DNA from: an uncultured Lachnospiraceae bacterium
GTDB lineage: Bacteria > Bacillota > Clostridia > Lachnospirales > Lachnospiraceae
NCBI GenBank assembly: GCA_947169385.1
Contig: CAMVPR010000007.1
Location: forward strand, 1 to 64,000
DNA: 64,000 nucleotides
Direction of reading: 5' to 3'
This document shows, piece by piece, positions 17,605-25,233 of the stretch (within the stretch, counting starts at the first letter, position 1; every line of letters begins with the position of its first letter). The notes beneath the pieces are model-generated. The model was given only the letters and a program-made list of their open reading frames with translations, searched no databases and was not told where the DNA came from. Made by a program: the position numbers and the translations under genes.

Positions 17605-18672
17605 ATGTCTAATACCAGAAACTCAAGCATAGAACTTTTAAGGATTATAGCTATAATGGGAGTTGTTATCCTTCATTACAATAATGAGTCTATGGGTGGA
17701 GCGTTTAAGTTCGTGGAAGAGGGCAGTTTTAGTCAAATGTATCTGTTCTTTACGGAGAATGTTTTCGCCTGTGCTGTTAATGTTTTTATAATGATTTCTG
17801 CATTTTTCTTGTGTAAGACAGAGCAAAGAAGATTTGTTAGAATTGTAGAGCTTGTTCTACAGGTAATACTTTTTCAATTGGTTGCATACTTTGTTGTTGC
17901 TATTCCAAGTGGTGTAGTGTCATTTGGTGGTATTATAGTTAATATGATACCTTTGAATTATTTTGTGATTCTATATTCTGTGTTGTACCTTATATCGCCG
18001 TATTTTAATATTGTTATTCATAAATTGGGAACAGAACGCTTGAAAAAGTTGGTTTTTATTCTGTTTCTGATGTTTTCTGTATGGACTATTGGAATTGATT
18101 ATGTAGAGAGCGTGGTTGCAATTGACTTTGGAGGTTTTAATCCTGTTGGTCTCAAAGGAAGTCAAGCCGGCTATACAATCGTTAACTTTAGTTTGGTATA
18201 TTTTATAGGAGCTTATATAAGGGAAAGTGATATTAAAATAGATAGGCTCAAAACAGTTGCGTTGATCTTTGTCATAATCGCTGTTATGCTGGTTATATCA
18301 ATCATTGAGCATAAGTTAGGGTCTGAAGGTATTGTTACATGGCATTACAATAATCCGTTAATAATAGTAATGTCTGCACTTGTTGTTAAACTATTCTCGG
18401 AGATTAGCTTTGAGAGTAAGATTATCAATGAACTTGCTAAAGCTACATTTACTTGTTTTTTATTACATGAGATGTTTATTTCAAAAGTCAAAATCGAACA
18501 AGTGACTCAAGAGGGAGTAATTGTAATATTTGTTCATCAGCTTCTTGTTGCTGTTAGTTTATATTTGGCATCCTATATCGTTTACAAAATCTATTCTTTC
18601 CTTACCGGATGGTTTATCAAGTTGATAAAGCCGTTGTGCGATAAAGTTAATATTTCATTGGATGTGAATTGA
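17605..18672 (+). CDS. Membrane acyltransferase, family 3 (OafA/YrhL-like)
   Basis: An integral membrane protein of 355 residues with about ten hydrophobic segments. It begins NSSIELLRIIAIMGVVILHYN (residues 4-24), the conserved acyltransferase-3 opening with the Arg and the His thought to take part in acyl transfer. Such enzymes O-acetylate or otherwise acylate polysaccharides, using acyl-CoA from the cytoplasm. It follows the GNAT gene by nine bases with an AGGAGG site, and is the last gene before the terminator at 18748. Confidence 0.85.
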   Translation: MSNTRNSSIELLRIIAIMGVVILHYNNESMGGAFKFVEEGSFSQMYLFFTENVFACAVNVFIMISAFFLCKTEQRRFVRIVELVLQVILFQLVAYFVVAIPSGVVSFGGIIVNMIPLNYFVILYSVLYLISPYFNIVIHKLGTERLKKLVFILFLMFSVWTIGIDYVESVVAIDFGGFNPVGLKGSQAGYTIVNFSLVYFIGAYIRESDIKIDRLKTVALIFVIIAVMLVISIIEHKLGSEGIVTWHYNNPLIIVMSALVVKLFSEISFESKIINELAKATFTCFLLHEMFISKVKIEQVTQEGVIVIFVHQLLVAVSLYLASYIVYKIYSFLTGWFIKLIKPLCDKVNISLDVN

Positions 18673-18678
18673 TGGGGT

Positions 18679-18706
18679 AAAGATTCTTCGCTTCGCTCAG
18701 AATGAC
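18679..18706 (-). repeat. Dispersed repeat family A copy
   Basis: Minus-strand reading GTCATTCTGAGCG...GAATCTTT, nearly identical to the copy at 272-300. It starts six bases after the acyltransferase stop. Confidence 0.8.
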
Positions 18707-18747
18707 ATATATGGTAAGCTGTAGTATTCTTAAAGCTTGTGTGAATG

Positions 18748-18776
18748 GCATTTCCTTAAGGAGATGCTATTTTTAT
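18748..18776 (+). terminator. Rho-independent terminator of the glycan locus
   Basis: Stem GCATTTCC / GGAGATGC (eight pairs, one G-T wobble), loop TTAA, then TATTTTTAT. Confidence 0.75.
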
Positions 18777-19003
18777 AATTGTTACGAGTTAACATATATG
18801 CAATTCTTTATAGTTGATGTAATCAAGATGATTAGTGTATAATTAATTCGAGTATGCGGTTATTATGAGTAATGTGGATATGACGATTAATGTAATAAAG
18901 GCTCTATTGCAAGCGGACATTTAAATATTACGGGCTTGTAATGAGTGTAGTAACATGTTATTAAGAGGTTGATTAAGAATTATTTGATTAGGAGGCGTTT
19001 ACT

Positions 19004-19627
19004 ATGGATGAAAAGGCGATGTATAAGTTGTCATATGGTTTGTTTGTATTGACGGCTAAGGATGGTGATAAGGAGAATGGATGCATTACGAATACTGCGA
19101 TGCAGGTGGCTTCCAGTCCGAATCAGATATCATTTGCAATCAATAAGGCGAATTATACGCATGATATGGTGATGAAGACTAAGGTGTGTAACATATCGGT
19201 GATTGCGGAGGACGCAAGCTTCGATTTGTTTAAGCATTTCGGGTTTCAATCCGGTCGAGATGTAGATAAGTTTGCGGGTTATACGGACTGTGTTAGAGCA
19301 GAGAACGGAGTGCCATACATTGCCAAGGGGACTAATGCTTATTTCTCGATAGAGGTTAAGCAAATGATTGATCTTGGTTCACATACGCTTTTTATCGGTG
19401 TTCCTACTGCGATGGAAGTGTTGTCGGATGTGCCTTCTGCGACTTATGCTTATTATCAGGAGAATATTAAGCCAAAGCCTGAGAAGGTTGGAGAGACATC
19501 GAGCGGTGAGACTGTTTGGAGATGCAAGATATGCGGTTACGAGTACGTGGGTGAGGGATTACCGGATGATTTTATTTGCCCGCTTTGTAAGCATCCTGCA
19601 AGTGATTTTGAGAAGGTTGAGAAGTGA
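19004..19627 (+). CDS. Flavin reductase-rubredoxin fusion (high-molecular-weight rubredoxin)
   Basis: Residues 1-155 are an FMN-binding flavin reductase-like domain (split barrel; TNTAMQVASSPNQISFAI at 29-46) and 170-207 a rubredoxin with iron ligands Cys174, Cys177, Cys192 and Cys195 in CKIC and CPLC. In Clostridia and Moorella such fusions pass electrons from NADH to a flavodiiron protein that reduces O2 or nitric oxide. The partner flavodiiron gene is not adjacent, so the role in oxygen/NO defence is inferred from the family. A strong AGGAGG site precedes the ATG. It appears to be a single-gene unit between a terminator and the palindromic array at 19699. Confidence 0.92.
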   Translation: MDEKAMYKLSYGLFVLTAKDGDKENGCITNTAMQVASSPNQISFAINKANYTHDMVMKTKVCNISVIAEDASFDLFKHFGFQSGRDVDKFAGYTDCVRAENGVPYIAKGTNAYFSIEVKQMIDLGSHTLFIGVPTAMEVLSDVPSATYAYYQENIKPKPEKVGETSSGETVWRCKICGYEYVGEGLPDDFICPLCKHPASDFEKVEK

Positions 19628-19698
19628 TTAGATACCACGTTATTTTTAGATGATTTTGTTATTTAATCAGTATGTTATAGTTAACAATCGGCTGAAGT

Positions 19699-19782
19699 GT
19701 GATAATCATCACATAATTTCCGGAAAAAGTGTGATGATTATCACATAATTTCTGGAAAAAGCGTGATGATTATCACGCTTTT
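19699..19782. repeat. Three 14-base palindromes at an exact 32-base pitch, the last forming a terminator
   Basis: GTGATAATCATCAC at 19699 and GTGATGATTATCAC at 19731 and 19763, separated by a near-identical ATAATTTC(C/T)GGAAAAAG(T/C) linker. The first palindrome is the reverse complement of the other two. The last one is extended by AAAAAGC/GCTTTTT arms into a 12-pair stem with loop GATT (19756-19783), which would act as a terminator in both directions. Confidence 0.85.
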
Positions 19783-19784
19783 TC

Positions 19785-19813
19785 TTGTTTATTGTAATTA
19801 TATCTGATATAAT
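19785..19813 (+). promoter_or_regulatory. Promoter of the AAA/DUF4143 ATPase gene
   Basis: TTGTTT (19785-19790), 17-base spacer, perfect TATAAT (19808-19813). The spacer and -10 box lie inside the inverted repeat at 19791-19819. Confidence 0.65.
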
Positions 19814-19819
19814 TACAAT
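19791..19819. promoter_or_regulatory. Perfect 29-base inverted repeat over the -10 box (candidate operator)
   Basis: ATTGTAATTATATC, one central T, then the exact complement GATATAATTACAAT. Fourteen perfect pairs overlapping the core promoter, 31 bases before the ATG. It looks like a repressor-binding site; the regulator is unknown and no regulator gene is adjacent. Confidence 0.65.
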
Positions 19820-19849
19820 AAATACTTTAAACTAAAGGGATGTGGTTAT

Positions 19850-21142
19850 ATGAATAGAAGCATTATGAGCGACCTTGTTTCGTGGAAGAATTCACATAGG
19901 AGGAAGCCTCTTGTTCTTATGGGAGCCAGGCAAGTAGGTAAGACATGGATTCTTAAAGAATTTGGTAAAACATTTGAACAATGTATATATATTAATTTTG
20001 ATAAAGATAATGATTACGCAGAGTTGTTCGAGCGGACTAAGGATGTTAAGCGTATAATTGAACAGTTGTCATTATTATCTGGGATGACTATTGATAATAA
20101 CACATTTCTTATTTTAGATGAGATTCAGGAATGTCAAGCTGCATTAGGATCGCTTAAGTATTTTTGTGAAGAGTTACCCGAGATTTATGTTGCTGCCGCC
20201 GGATCTCTTCTTGGACTATCACTTGGTAAGGGGTTTCCGGTTGGAAAAGTTAATGTATTGTCAATGTATCCGATGACATTTTGTGAATATCTAAGTGCAA
20301 CTGATTGTGATAATTTAGTTTCTTATATAAAATCCATTGATAATATAGATAATCTTCCTCAACTTGTTTTAAATCAATTGGAAGAAAAGGCTAGGATATA
20401 CTTTATGACTGGCGGTATGCCTGAAGCTGTTGGTTCATGGGTGAATTATAATGATATCAATGAAGTTAATGATATTCAGCATGAGTTATTGACAACTTAT
20501 GAGAGGGATATGGGTAAATATCCTGATAATAGTGATATTCCAAAGATTCATTATATATGGAGTTCAGTAGTGTCGCAACTTTCACGAGAGAATAAAAAAT
20601 TCTTGTATAGCGTTATTAAGCCTGGAGCGCGGGCTCGTGAGTATGAAAATGCTCTTAATTGGCTTGTGAATGCCAGACTTTTAGATAAAGTATATAATGT
20701 TAAAAAGCCTGATTTGCCGTTGAGTTCATATTATGACTTGTCTTCATTTAAAATATATATGAATGATGTTGGGTTACTTCGTAGTAAATGTGGTATAGAG
20801 AATGCTATAGGCGTGGACGGTCTTTTTAACGAGTTTAGTGGAGCGTTTGCTGAAAACTATGTATATCAAAGCTTAGTAGCAAATGGATTTGAGGTGAGTT
20901 ATTGGAAGGATGCTAAGCATGAGATGGATTTTTTGATTCAGTACAAGGACGAAGTGTATCCTATCGAGGTCAAGTCTGGTTCAAATATTAAATCTGCAAG
21001 TATGAAGGCGTTTGGAGAGAAATATAATCCGCGCGTTATGATACGAACCTCAATGTTGAATTTATCTTTCGATGGAAGAGTTCTTAACATTCCATTGTAT
21101 CTTATTGATTTTATAAAACAATTTATTGATTTAATAGGATAG
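19850..21142 (+). CDS. AAA-family ATPase with DUF4143 C-terminal domain
   Basis: A 430-residue protein of a family widespread and often multi-copy in anaerobes and archaea; its cellular role is not established. The N-terminal AAA_14 domain has Walker A GARQVGKT (25-32) and Walker B LILDEIQ (87-93), then AAAGSLLG (sensor-1-like). The C-terminal DUF4143 domain contains ENYVYQSL, and EMDFLI followed by PIEVKSG near residues 362-384, which resembles a PD-(D/E)xK nuclease core. It stands alone between two terminators, with the inverted-repeat promoter in front, inside a region otherwise devoted to surface glycans. Possibly a mobile or defence-related cargo gene, but no mobility gene or flanking duplication was seen. 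Confidence 0.88.
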   Translation: MNRSIMSDLVSWKNSHRRKPLVLMGARQVGKTWILKEFGKTFEQCIYINFDKDNDYAELFERTKDVKRIIEQLSLLSGMTIDNNTFLILDEIQECQAALGSLKYFCEELPEIYVAAAGSLLGLSLGKGFPVGKVNVLSMYPMTFCEYLSATDCDNLVSYIKSIDNIDNLPQLVLNQLEEKARIYFMTGGMPEAVGSWVNYNDINEVNDIQHELLTTYERDMGKYPDNSDIPKIHYIWSSVVSQLSRENKKFLYSVIKPGARAREYENALNWLVNARLLDKVYNVKKPDLPLSSYYDLSSFKIYMNDVGLLRSKCGIENAIGVDGLFNEFSGAFAENYVYQSLVANGFEVSYWKDAKHEMDFLIQYKDEVYPIEVKSGSNIKSASMKAFGEKYNPRVMIRTSMLNLSFDGRVLNIPLYLIDFIKQFIDLIG

Positions 21143-21173
21143 AAACTAAATTGAATAGTTATATAAGAAAATA

Positions 21174-21225
21174 TATCATTTCACTGCTTTTTTCAACGAA
21201 AAATGTTGAAGTGATACGTTTTTTC
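21174..21225 (+). terminator. Rho-independent terminator after the ATPase gene
   Basis: TATCATTTCA pairs with TGAAGTGATA (one G-T), with an inner TTTTTC/GAAAAA stem, followed by CGTTTTTTC. Confidence 0.7.
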
Positions 21226-21254
21226 TTGCATTGTATTCGATTTTGGTCTACAAT
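21226..21254 (+). promoter_or_regulatory. Promoter of the polymerase/ligase-like gene
   Basis: TTGCAT (21226), 17-base spacer, TACAAT (21249), about 48 bases before the ATG. Confidence 0.5.
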
Positions 21255-21302
21255 ATTGAATGTTGTGAAATCTACGATTAGATATTTAGTTAAGGAGATT
21301 TA

Positions 21303-22904
21303 ATGATGGCTACTCAAACTAAGAAGAAAAAGAAGAATGTTGATTTAGAGACAGATAATCAGAAGTTGGGAAGAATAGTCTCAAGGATGTTCTTCTTTTT
21401 AATCATGATTGTATTACCTTTGTACTATGACAGTCAAGCTTATCTTAATATGATTGGATCTAAAGGTAAATGTGCTTCAATATGTATTTATATTGCTTTA
21501 ATAGGTGTGTTCTGCTACTATTTTCATGGTTTGCTTGCTGGAGAGTACAAGTTCGATTTTACATTTAAACGTTGGCATCCTATGGATTATATTGTGTTAG
21601 CGCTTGTGTTTGGTATGGCTATAGCTTGCTTTACATCTGCTGATTATAAGTTGTGCCTCTCGGGAGAAAAAGGTTTTTATAACGGAGCTCTTAAACTTGG
21701 CCTTTTGGCTGTTATGTACTTCTTTGCTTCAAGACATATAAAGGCAGAGAAGAAGATTTGGGACATTGTTCTTATAGTTTCTGATGTTATAGGTTTTTGG
21801 ATGTTCCTTAACTTCTGCTCATTTGATGTGTTTAATCTACATGCTATGATTATAGAAGAGCAGTATTATTCATACTCGGCATCATTGGGGAATGTAGACA
21901 GTATTTCAGCGTATTATTCTATTTTCGCCTCGGTTGTATTCTTCCTCTTTTTGAATGAGAAGGATGAAAAACGTATGCCGGCAATGACTATTCACCTTGT
22001 ATTTGCTATTATGGGTGTATTGACTACTCATTCAGATGGACTTGCGTTTGGTTTATTCTTTATGTCTATTATATTTGCCAAGTATGCACTCGAGGATGAG
22101 GAAAGATGCTCTAGAGCGTTTTTGCTTTTAGCTATAGTTGGAGCAGAGATGACTTTCTTAAGACTGTTGCATGCGATTTCAGCAGAAAGAGTGTTGTTTA
22201 CCGAAGAATTAACAAACAAAATGATTGATAAATGGGTAGGCGTGCCTGTTCTTATCGTATTTGGTTTGTTGTACTATCTTATGAAGAAATCAAAGATTAA
22301 TTATCACCAGAAAGTCATGAATGCATTTGCTTGGATCTACGTTGTTCTTGCATCTGTAGGTTTCATCGGTGCAGCAATCTACATTATGAATAACTTGTCC
22401 AATGATTTCGGTACCGGTCGTGGTGGCATCTGGAAGGGTGGAATCGAACTCTTTAAGAGCCTTAGCGGTGACGATAAGATCTTTGGACTTGGACCTCACA
22501 TGGTTAGAGAGGGACTTACTGAGAAGGTATATCAGTTTATTGATGACAGTAACCTTGCATTTGCAACTTGTCATAATGGTATATTGGAGATTATGAATAC
22601 CCTTGGTATCTGGGGAATGGTATTCGGTATAGCGCTTTGGGTAGTTATGCTTGTTCCGTTCTTTAAGAATCATGAGGGATGGACTACTGAGAGAGTTGCT
22701 TATCTTGCTGCAGCATTTGCTTATCTTGGACAGTCTATGGTTGGTAACCCTTATTCTATGACTGTGCCTATGTTTTATTTGATAATTACGCTTTACAGGG
22801 ATCAGATATATCAGGCGAGACTCTTGGAGCTCAATGAGGTTGGTGAGGTTGAGGCTCAGGAAGCGCCTAAGAGTGCCAAGAACAGTAAGTCTAAGAAGAA
22901 ATAA
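21303..22904 (+). CDS. O-antigen polymerase/ligase-like membrane protein (Wzy_C superfamily)
   Basis: A 533-residue integral membrane protein with about twelve hydrophobic segments, a basic N-terminus (TKKKKKN at 5-11) and a basic C-terminal tail. The region GRGGIWKGGIELFKS followed by IFGLGP, CHNGILEI and TLGIWG is the large periplasmic loop signature of the O-antigen polymerase / ligase / O-oligosaccharyltransferase superfamily. In a monoderm it would act at the outer face of the membrane, either polymerising undecaprenyl-linked repeat units or attaching glycan to an acceptor. It is separated from the main glycan locus by the rubredoxin and ATPase genes and has its own promoter. Polymerase and transferase roles cannot be distinguished by sequence alone. 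The first codons are ATGATG; either may be used. Confidence 0.8.
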   Translation: MMATQTKKKKKNVDLETDNQKLGRIVSRMFFFLIMIVLPLYYDSQAYLNMIGSKGKCASICIYIALIGVFCYYFHGLLAGEYKFDFTFKRWHPMDYIVLALVFGMAIACFTSADYKLCLSGEKGFYNGALKLGLLAVMYFFASRHIKAEKKIWDIVLIVSDVIGFWMFLNFCSFDVFNLHAMIIEEQYYSYSASLGNVDSISAYYSIFASVVFFLFLNEKDEKRMPAMTIHLVFAIMGVLTTHSDGLAFGLFFMSIIFAKYALEDEERCSRAFLLLAIVGAEMTFLRLLHAISAERVLFTEELTNKMIDKWVGVPVLIVFGLLYYLMKKSKINYHQKVMNAFAWIYVVLASVGFIGAAIYIMNNLSNDFGTGRGGIWKGGIELFKSLSGDDKIFGLGPHMVREGLTEKVYQFIDDSNLAFATCHNGILEIMNTLGIWGMVFGIALWVVMLVPFFKNHEGWTTERVAYLAAAFAYLGQSMVGNPYSMTVPMFYLIITLYRDQIYQARLLELNEVGEVEAQEAPKSAKNSKSKKK

Positions 22905-22905
22905 T

Positions 22906-22979
22906 AAAGATTCTTCGCTGCGCTCAGAATGACAGGGTAGTATAATGTCATCCTGAGGAACGAAGTGACTAAGGATCTT
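22906..22979. repeat. Inverted pair of family A repeats
   Basis: A minus-oriented copy (22906-22933) and a plus-oriented, more diverged copy (22947-22979) face each other across 13 bases. Together they make a long imperfect hairpin between two genes. The right copy runs almost into the ribosome site of glf. Confidence 0.8.
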
Positions 22980-22994
22980 AAAAAGGGAGAGAAT

Positions 22995-24137
22995 ATGTCC
23001 GAATACGATTACTTGATTGTTGGGGCCGGACTTTATGGTGCTACATTTGCAAGGCAGGCTGCTGACGCTAAGAAAAAGGTATTAGTTATTGATAAGAGAG
23101 ACCATATAGGTGGCAATGTCTATACCGAGTCGGTTGAGAACGTCGTTGTACATCGCTATGGCGCGCATATTTTCCATACTAACAGTGAGAGAGCATGGAA
23201 TTATGTCAATCGATTCGCTACTTTCAATAGGTTTACCAACTCTCCGGTTGCTAACTATAAAGGAGAGCTTTATTCACTTCCTTTCAATATGTATACTTTC
23301 AATAAGATGTGGGGAGTTACGACTCCTGATGAGGCGAAGGCTATTATTGAGAGACAGAGGGAAGAGGCAGGGATAACAGAGCCTAAGAATCTTGAAGAAC
23401 AGGCGATTTCGTTAGTAGGTACAGATATTTACGAGAAACTTATCAAAGGCTACACAATGAAGCAGTGGGGCAGAGCGTGTGATAAGCTTCCTGCGTTTAT
23501 TATTAAGAGGCTTCCTGTCAGGCTTACATTTGACAATAACTACTTTATTGCTCTCTATCAGGGTATTCCTGTTGGCGGATACACCGATATGGTTGCCAAT
23601 ATGCTTAAAGGTATTGAGTATAGACTTTCTACGGATTATCTCGAGAATAAAGAAGAGTATGACAGTTTAGCTGACAAGGTTGTTTATACAGGACCTATAG
23701 ATGCTTATTTTGGCTATGAGTTGGGTGCGTTACAGTATCGCTCGGTTAGATTCGAGACGGAAGTGCTTGATATGCCTAATTATCAAGGCAATGCTGCAGT
23801 CAATTACACTGATTCTGAGACTCCGTACACAAGGATTATTGAGCATAAGTGGTTTGAATTCGGTAAGGATAGGAACGGTGATGACATTCCTAAGACTGTT
23901 ATAAGTAAGGAGTATAGCCGCGAGTGGGAGGTAGGCATTGAGCCTTACTATCCTGTAAATGATGATGAGAATGCCAAGTTGTACGCGCAGTACAAGGCTT
24001 TAGCTGACAAGGAAAGCAATGTTATATTTGGTGGAAGACTTGGTGAATATAAATATTACGACATGGATGCTGTTATATTGGCGGCTCTTGACAAGGCTTC
24101 TTTGACTTTGAAGGGCGATTTTGTCGTTAAATGGTAA
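22995..24137 (+). CDS. glf: UDP-galactopyranose mutase
   Basis: Flavoenzyme that interconverts UDP-galactopyranose and UDP-galactofuranose, the donor for galactofuranose in surface glycans. 380 residues from ATG 22995, normal for the family. The FAD-binding Rossmann motif IVGAGLYGATFA is at 8-19, followed by VIDKRDHIGGN (the second dinucleotide block) and HRYGAHIFHTN, which carries substrate-site residues; RFTNSPVANYKGELYSLPFNM is also typical. The frame is open upstream to 22965, but that part is the family-A repeat, and AAAGGGAGA precedes ATG 22995. Its presence implies galactofuranose in the surface glycan, fitting the several family 2 transferases upstream. Confidence 0.96.
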   Translation: MSEYDYLIVGAGLYGATFARQAADAKKKVLVIDKRDHIGGNVYTESVENVVVHRYGAHIFHTNSERAWNYVNRFATFNRFTNSPVANYKGELYSLPFNMYTFNKMWGVTTPDEAKAIIERQREEAGITEPKNLEEQAISLVGTDIYEKLIKGYTMKQWGRACDKLPAFIIKRLPVRLTFDNNYFIALYQGIPVGGYTDMVANMLKGIEYRLSTDYLENKEEYDSLADKVVYTGPIDAYFGYELGALQYRSVRFETEVLDMPNYQGNAAVNYTDSETPYTRIIEHKWFEFGKDRNGDDIPKTVISKEYSREWEVGIEPYYPVNDDENAKLYAQYKALADKESNVIFGGRLGEYKYYDMDAVILAALDKASLTLKGDFVVKW

Positions 24138-24157
24138 TATGAGAGAGGTTTATTATT

Positions 24158-25114
24158 ATGGATGAGAATAAGGATTTAGAACTTGACAATGTTGTTGAGG
24201 AAGAAGAGAATACTACTTTAGAGACTTCTGAGGTGGCTGATGATGCGGCTACAGACAATTCTTCTAAGGATGAGGACCCTGCCAAGATGGTGAGTGAAGG
24301 ATATTACCTCATTCATAAGCCTTCTAAATGGCTTATGACCAAGGGAGACATATTATTCTACAGCTTTTTACTTGTGTTGGTTGTAGCTGTATTTATTGTC
24401 TCTAAGTTTATTATAGGTTTTTACAGTGTTGAAGGTGATTCTATGAAGAATACCTTTAGAGACGGAGATACCGGCATTTGCCTCAAATGGCACGCTAAGT
24501 CTTCGCTTGAGCATAACGACATCGTTATATTCTGGGCTGACGAGCTTGATGAGTTTATTATTAAGCGTTGTGTTGCAACTCCGGGCGAGACAATTGAGAT
24601 GCACGAAGGCGTGTTGAAGGTTAATGGCGAAGTTGTTGATGAAGAGAAGTACATCAGAGAGCCTATGGAACCTGACGAAGGCGAGATAGAGCCTACTGTA
24701 CTCGGGGATGATGAATTCTTTGCGATGGGAGATAACCGTAACGAGAGCTGCGATTGTCGTGATTTAGGTCCGGCCAAGCTTTCTAAGATTGACGGTATTG
24801 TATTAACCAACTTCGGCAAGACCGGAATCACCAAGAAGAAGCTGTTCTATATTATAGGTGCAATTTTCCTTGTGTTGCTTATACTTAGCTTCATTGAAGA
24901 TGCAATTCAGAAGAAGAAACTCAGTGAGCTCCCTAAGGAGCTTCAGGACCTTGAGTTTGACTATGTAGCCAATGATGACGGCACTTTCACGGTTGGCCTT
25001 AAGGATAAGGATACGGACGAACTCCACGAGCCTAAGGTGGTCAAGAATTACAAAGAGGCTAAGGCGTATGCGTCTAAGTACGCTAAGGGATTTTATCATT
25101 ATTTGGCAAAATAG
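24158..25114 (+). CDS. lepB: Signal peptidase I with acidic N-terminal and C-terminal membrane extensions
   Basis: Removes signal peptides from exported proteins at the outer membrane face. Residues 1-45 are an acidic cytoplasmic extension; a membrane segment follows at 66-88. The S26 catalytic Ser95 is in VEGDSM and the general-base Lys137 in IIKR. Box E reads GDNRNESCDCRDLG (191-204), with Cys where the usual motif has Ser (DSR), while Asp and Arg are kept. A second membrane segment (229-248) and a lysine-rich C-terminal domain of about 65 residues make it 318 long, against about 180 for minimal Gram-positive enzymes. It lies 20 bases after glf and probably shares its transcript. Confidence 0.9.
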   Translation: MDENKDLELDNVVEEEENTTLETSEVADDAATDNSSKDEDPAKMVSEGYYLIHKPSKWLMTKGDILFYSFLLVLVVAVFIVSKFIIGFYSVEGDSMKNTFRDGDTGICLKWHAKSSLEHNDIVIFWADELDEFIIKRCVATPGETIEMHEGVLKVNGEVVDEEKYIREPMEPDEGEIEPTVLGDDEFFAMGDNRNESCDCRDLGPAKLSKIDGIVLTNFGKTGITKKKLFYIIGAIFLVLLILSFIEDAIQKKKLSELPKELQDLEFDYVANDDGTFTVGLKDKDTDELHEPKVVKNYKEAKAYASKYAKGFYHYLAK

Positions 25115-25137
25115 TTTTTAATATGACTAATTTGCTC

Positions 25138-25166
25138 TTGAATTTTTCGTTAAAAGTAGGTATTAT
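25138..25166 (+). promoter_or_regulatory. Promoter of gap
   Basis: TTGAAT (25138), 17-base spacer, TATTAT (25161), with a leader of about 60 bases ending in TAGGAGGAATT. Confidence 0.55.
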
Positions 25167-25233
25167 ATATCTATGATTGATTAGGGGCAATGCCCTTAGT
25201 CAAATATTATTTATTTCTAGGAGGAATTAAGAA

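Larger units (their letters stand above)
18673..19003 (+). other. Intergenic region after the glycan locus
   Basis: About 330 bases without a gene. It holds a minus-oriented family-A repeat (18679-18706), a rho-independent terminator (18748-18776), and a possible promoter for the rubredoxin gene with TTGATG at 18814 and TATAAT at 18838 (18-base spacer). The remaining ~150-base leader has no structure I can name. Confidence 0.6.

Noticed and set aside
19699-19782. Possible mini-CRISPR (14-base repeats at 32-base pitch)
   Set aside because: The intervening bases are also nearly identical, so it is a tandem repeat; the repeats are too short and there are no cas genes.
19850-21142. Insertion of a mobile element carrying the ATPase
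   Set aside because: No transposase, integrase, terminal inverted repeats or target duplication could be seen around it; the nearby palindromes look regulatory rather than like element ends.
22965-22994. N-terminal extension of UDP-galactopyranose mutase from GTG 22965
   Set aside because: The codons lie inside a dispersed non-coding repeat; ATG 22995 has a good ribosome site and gives the usual family start.
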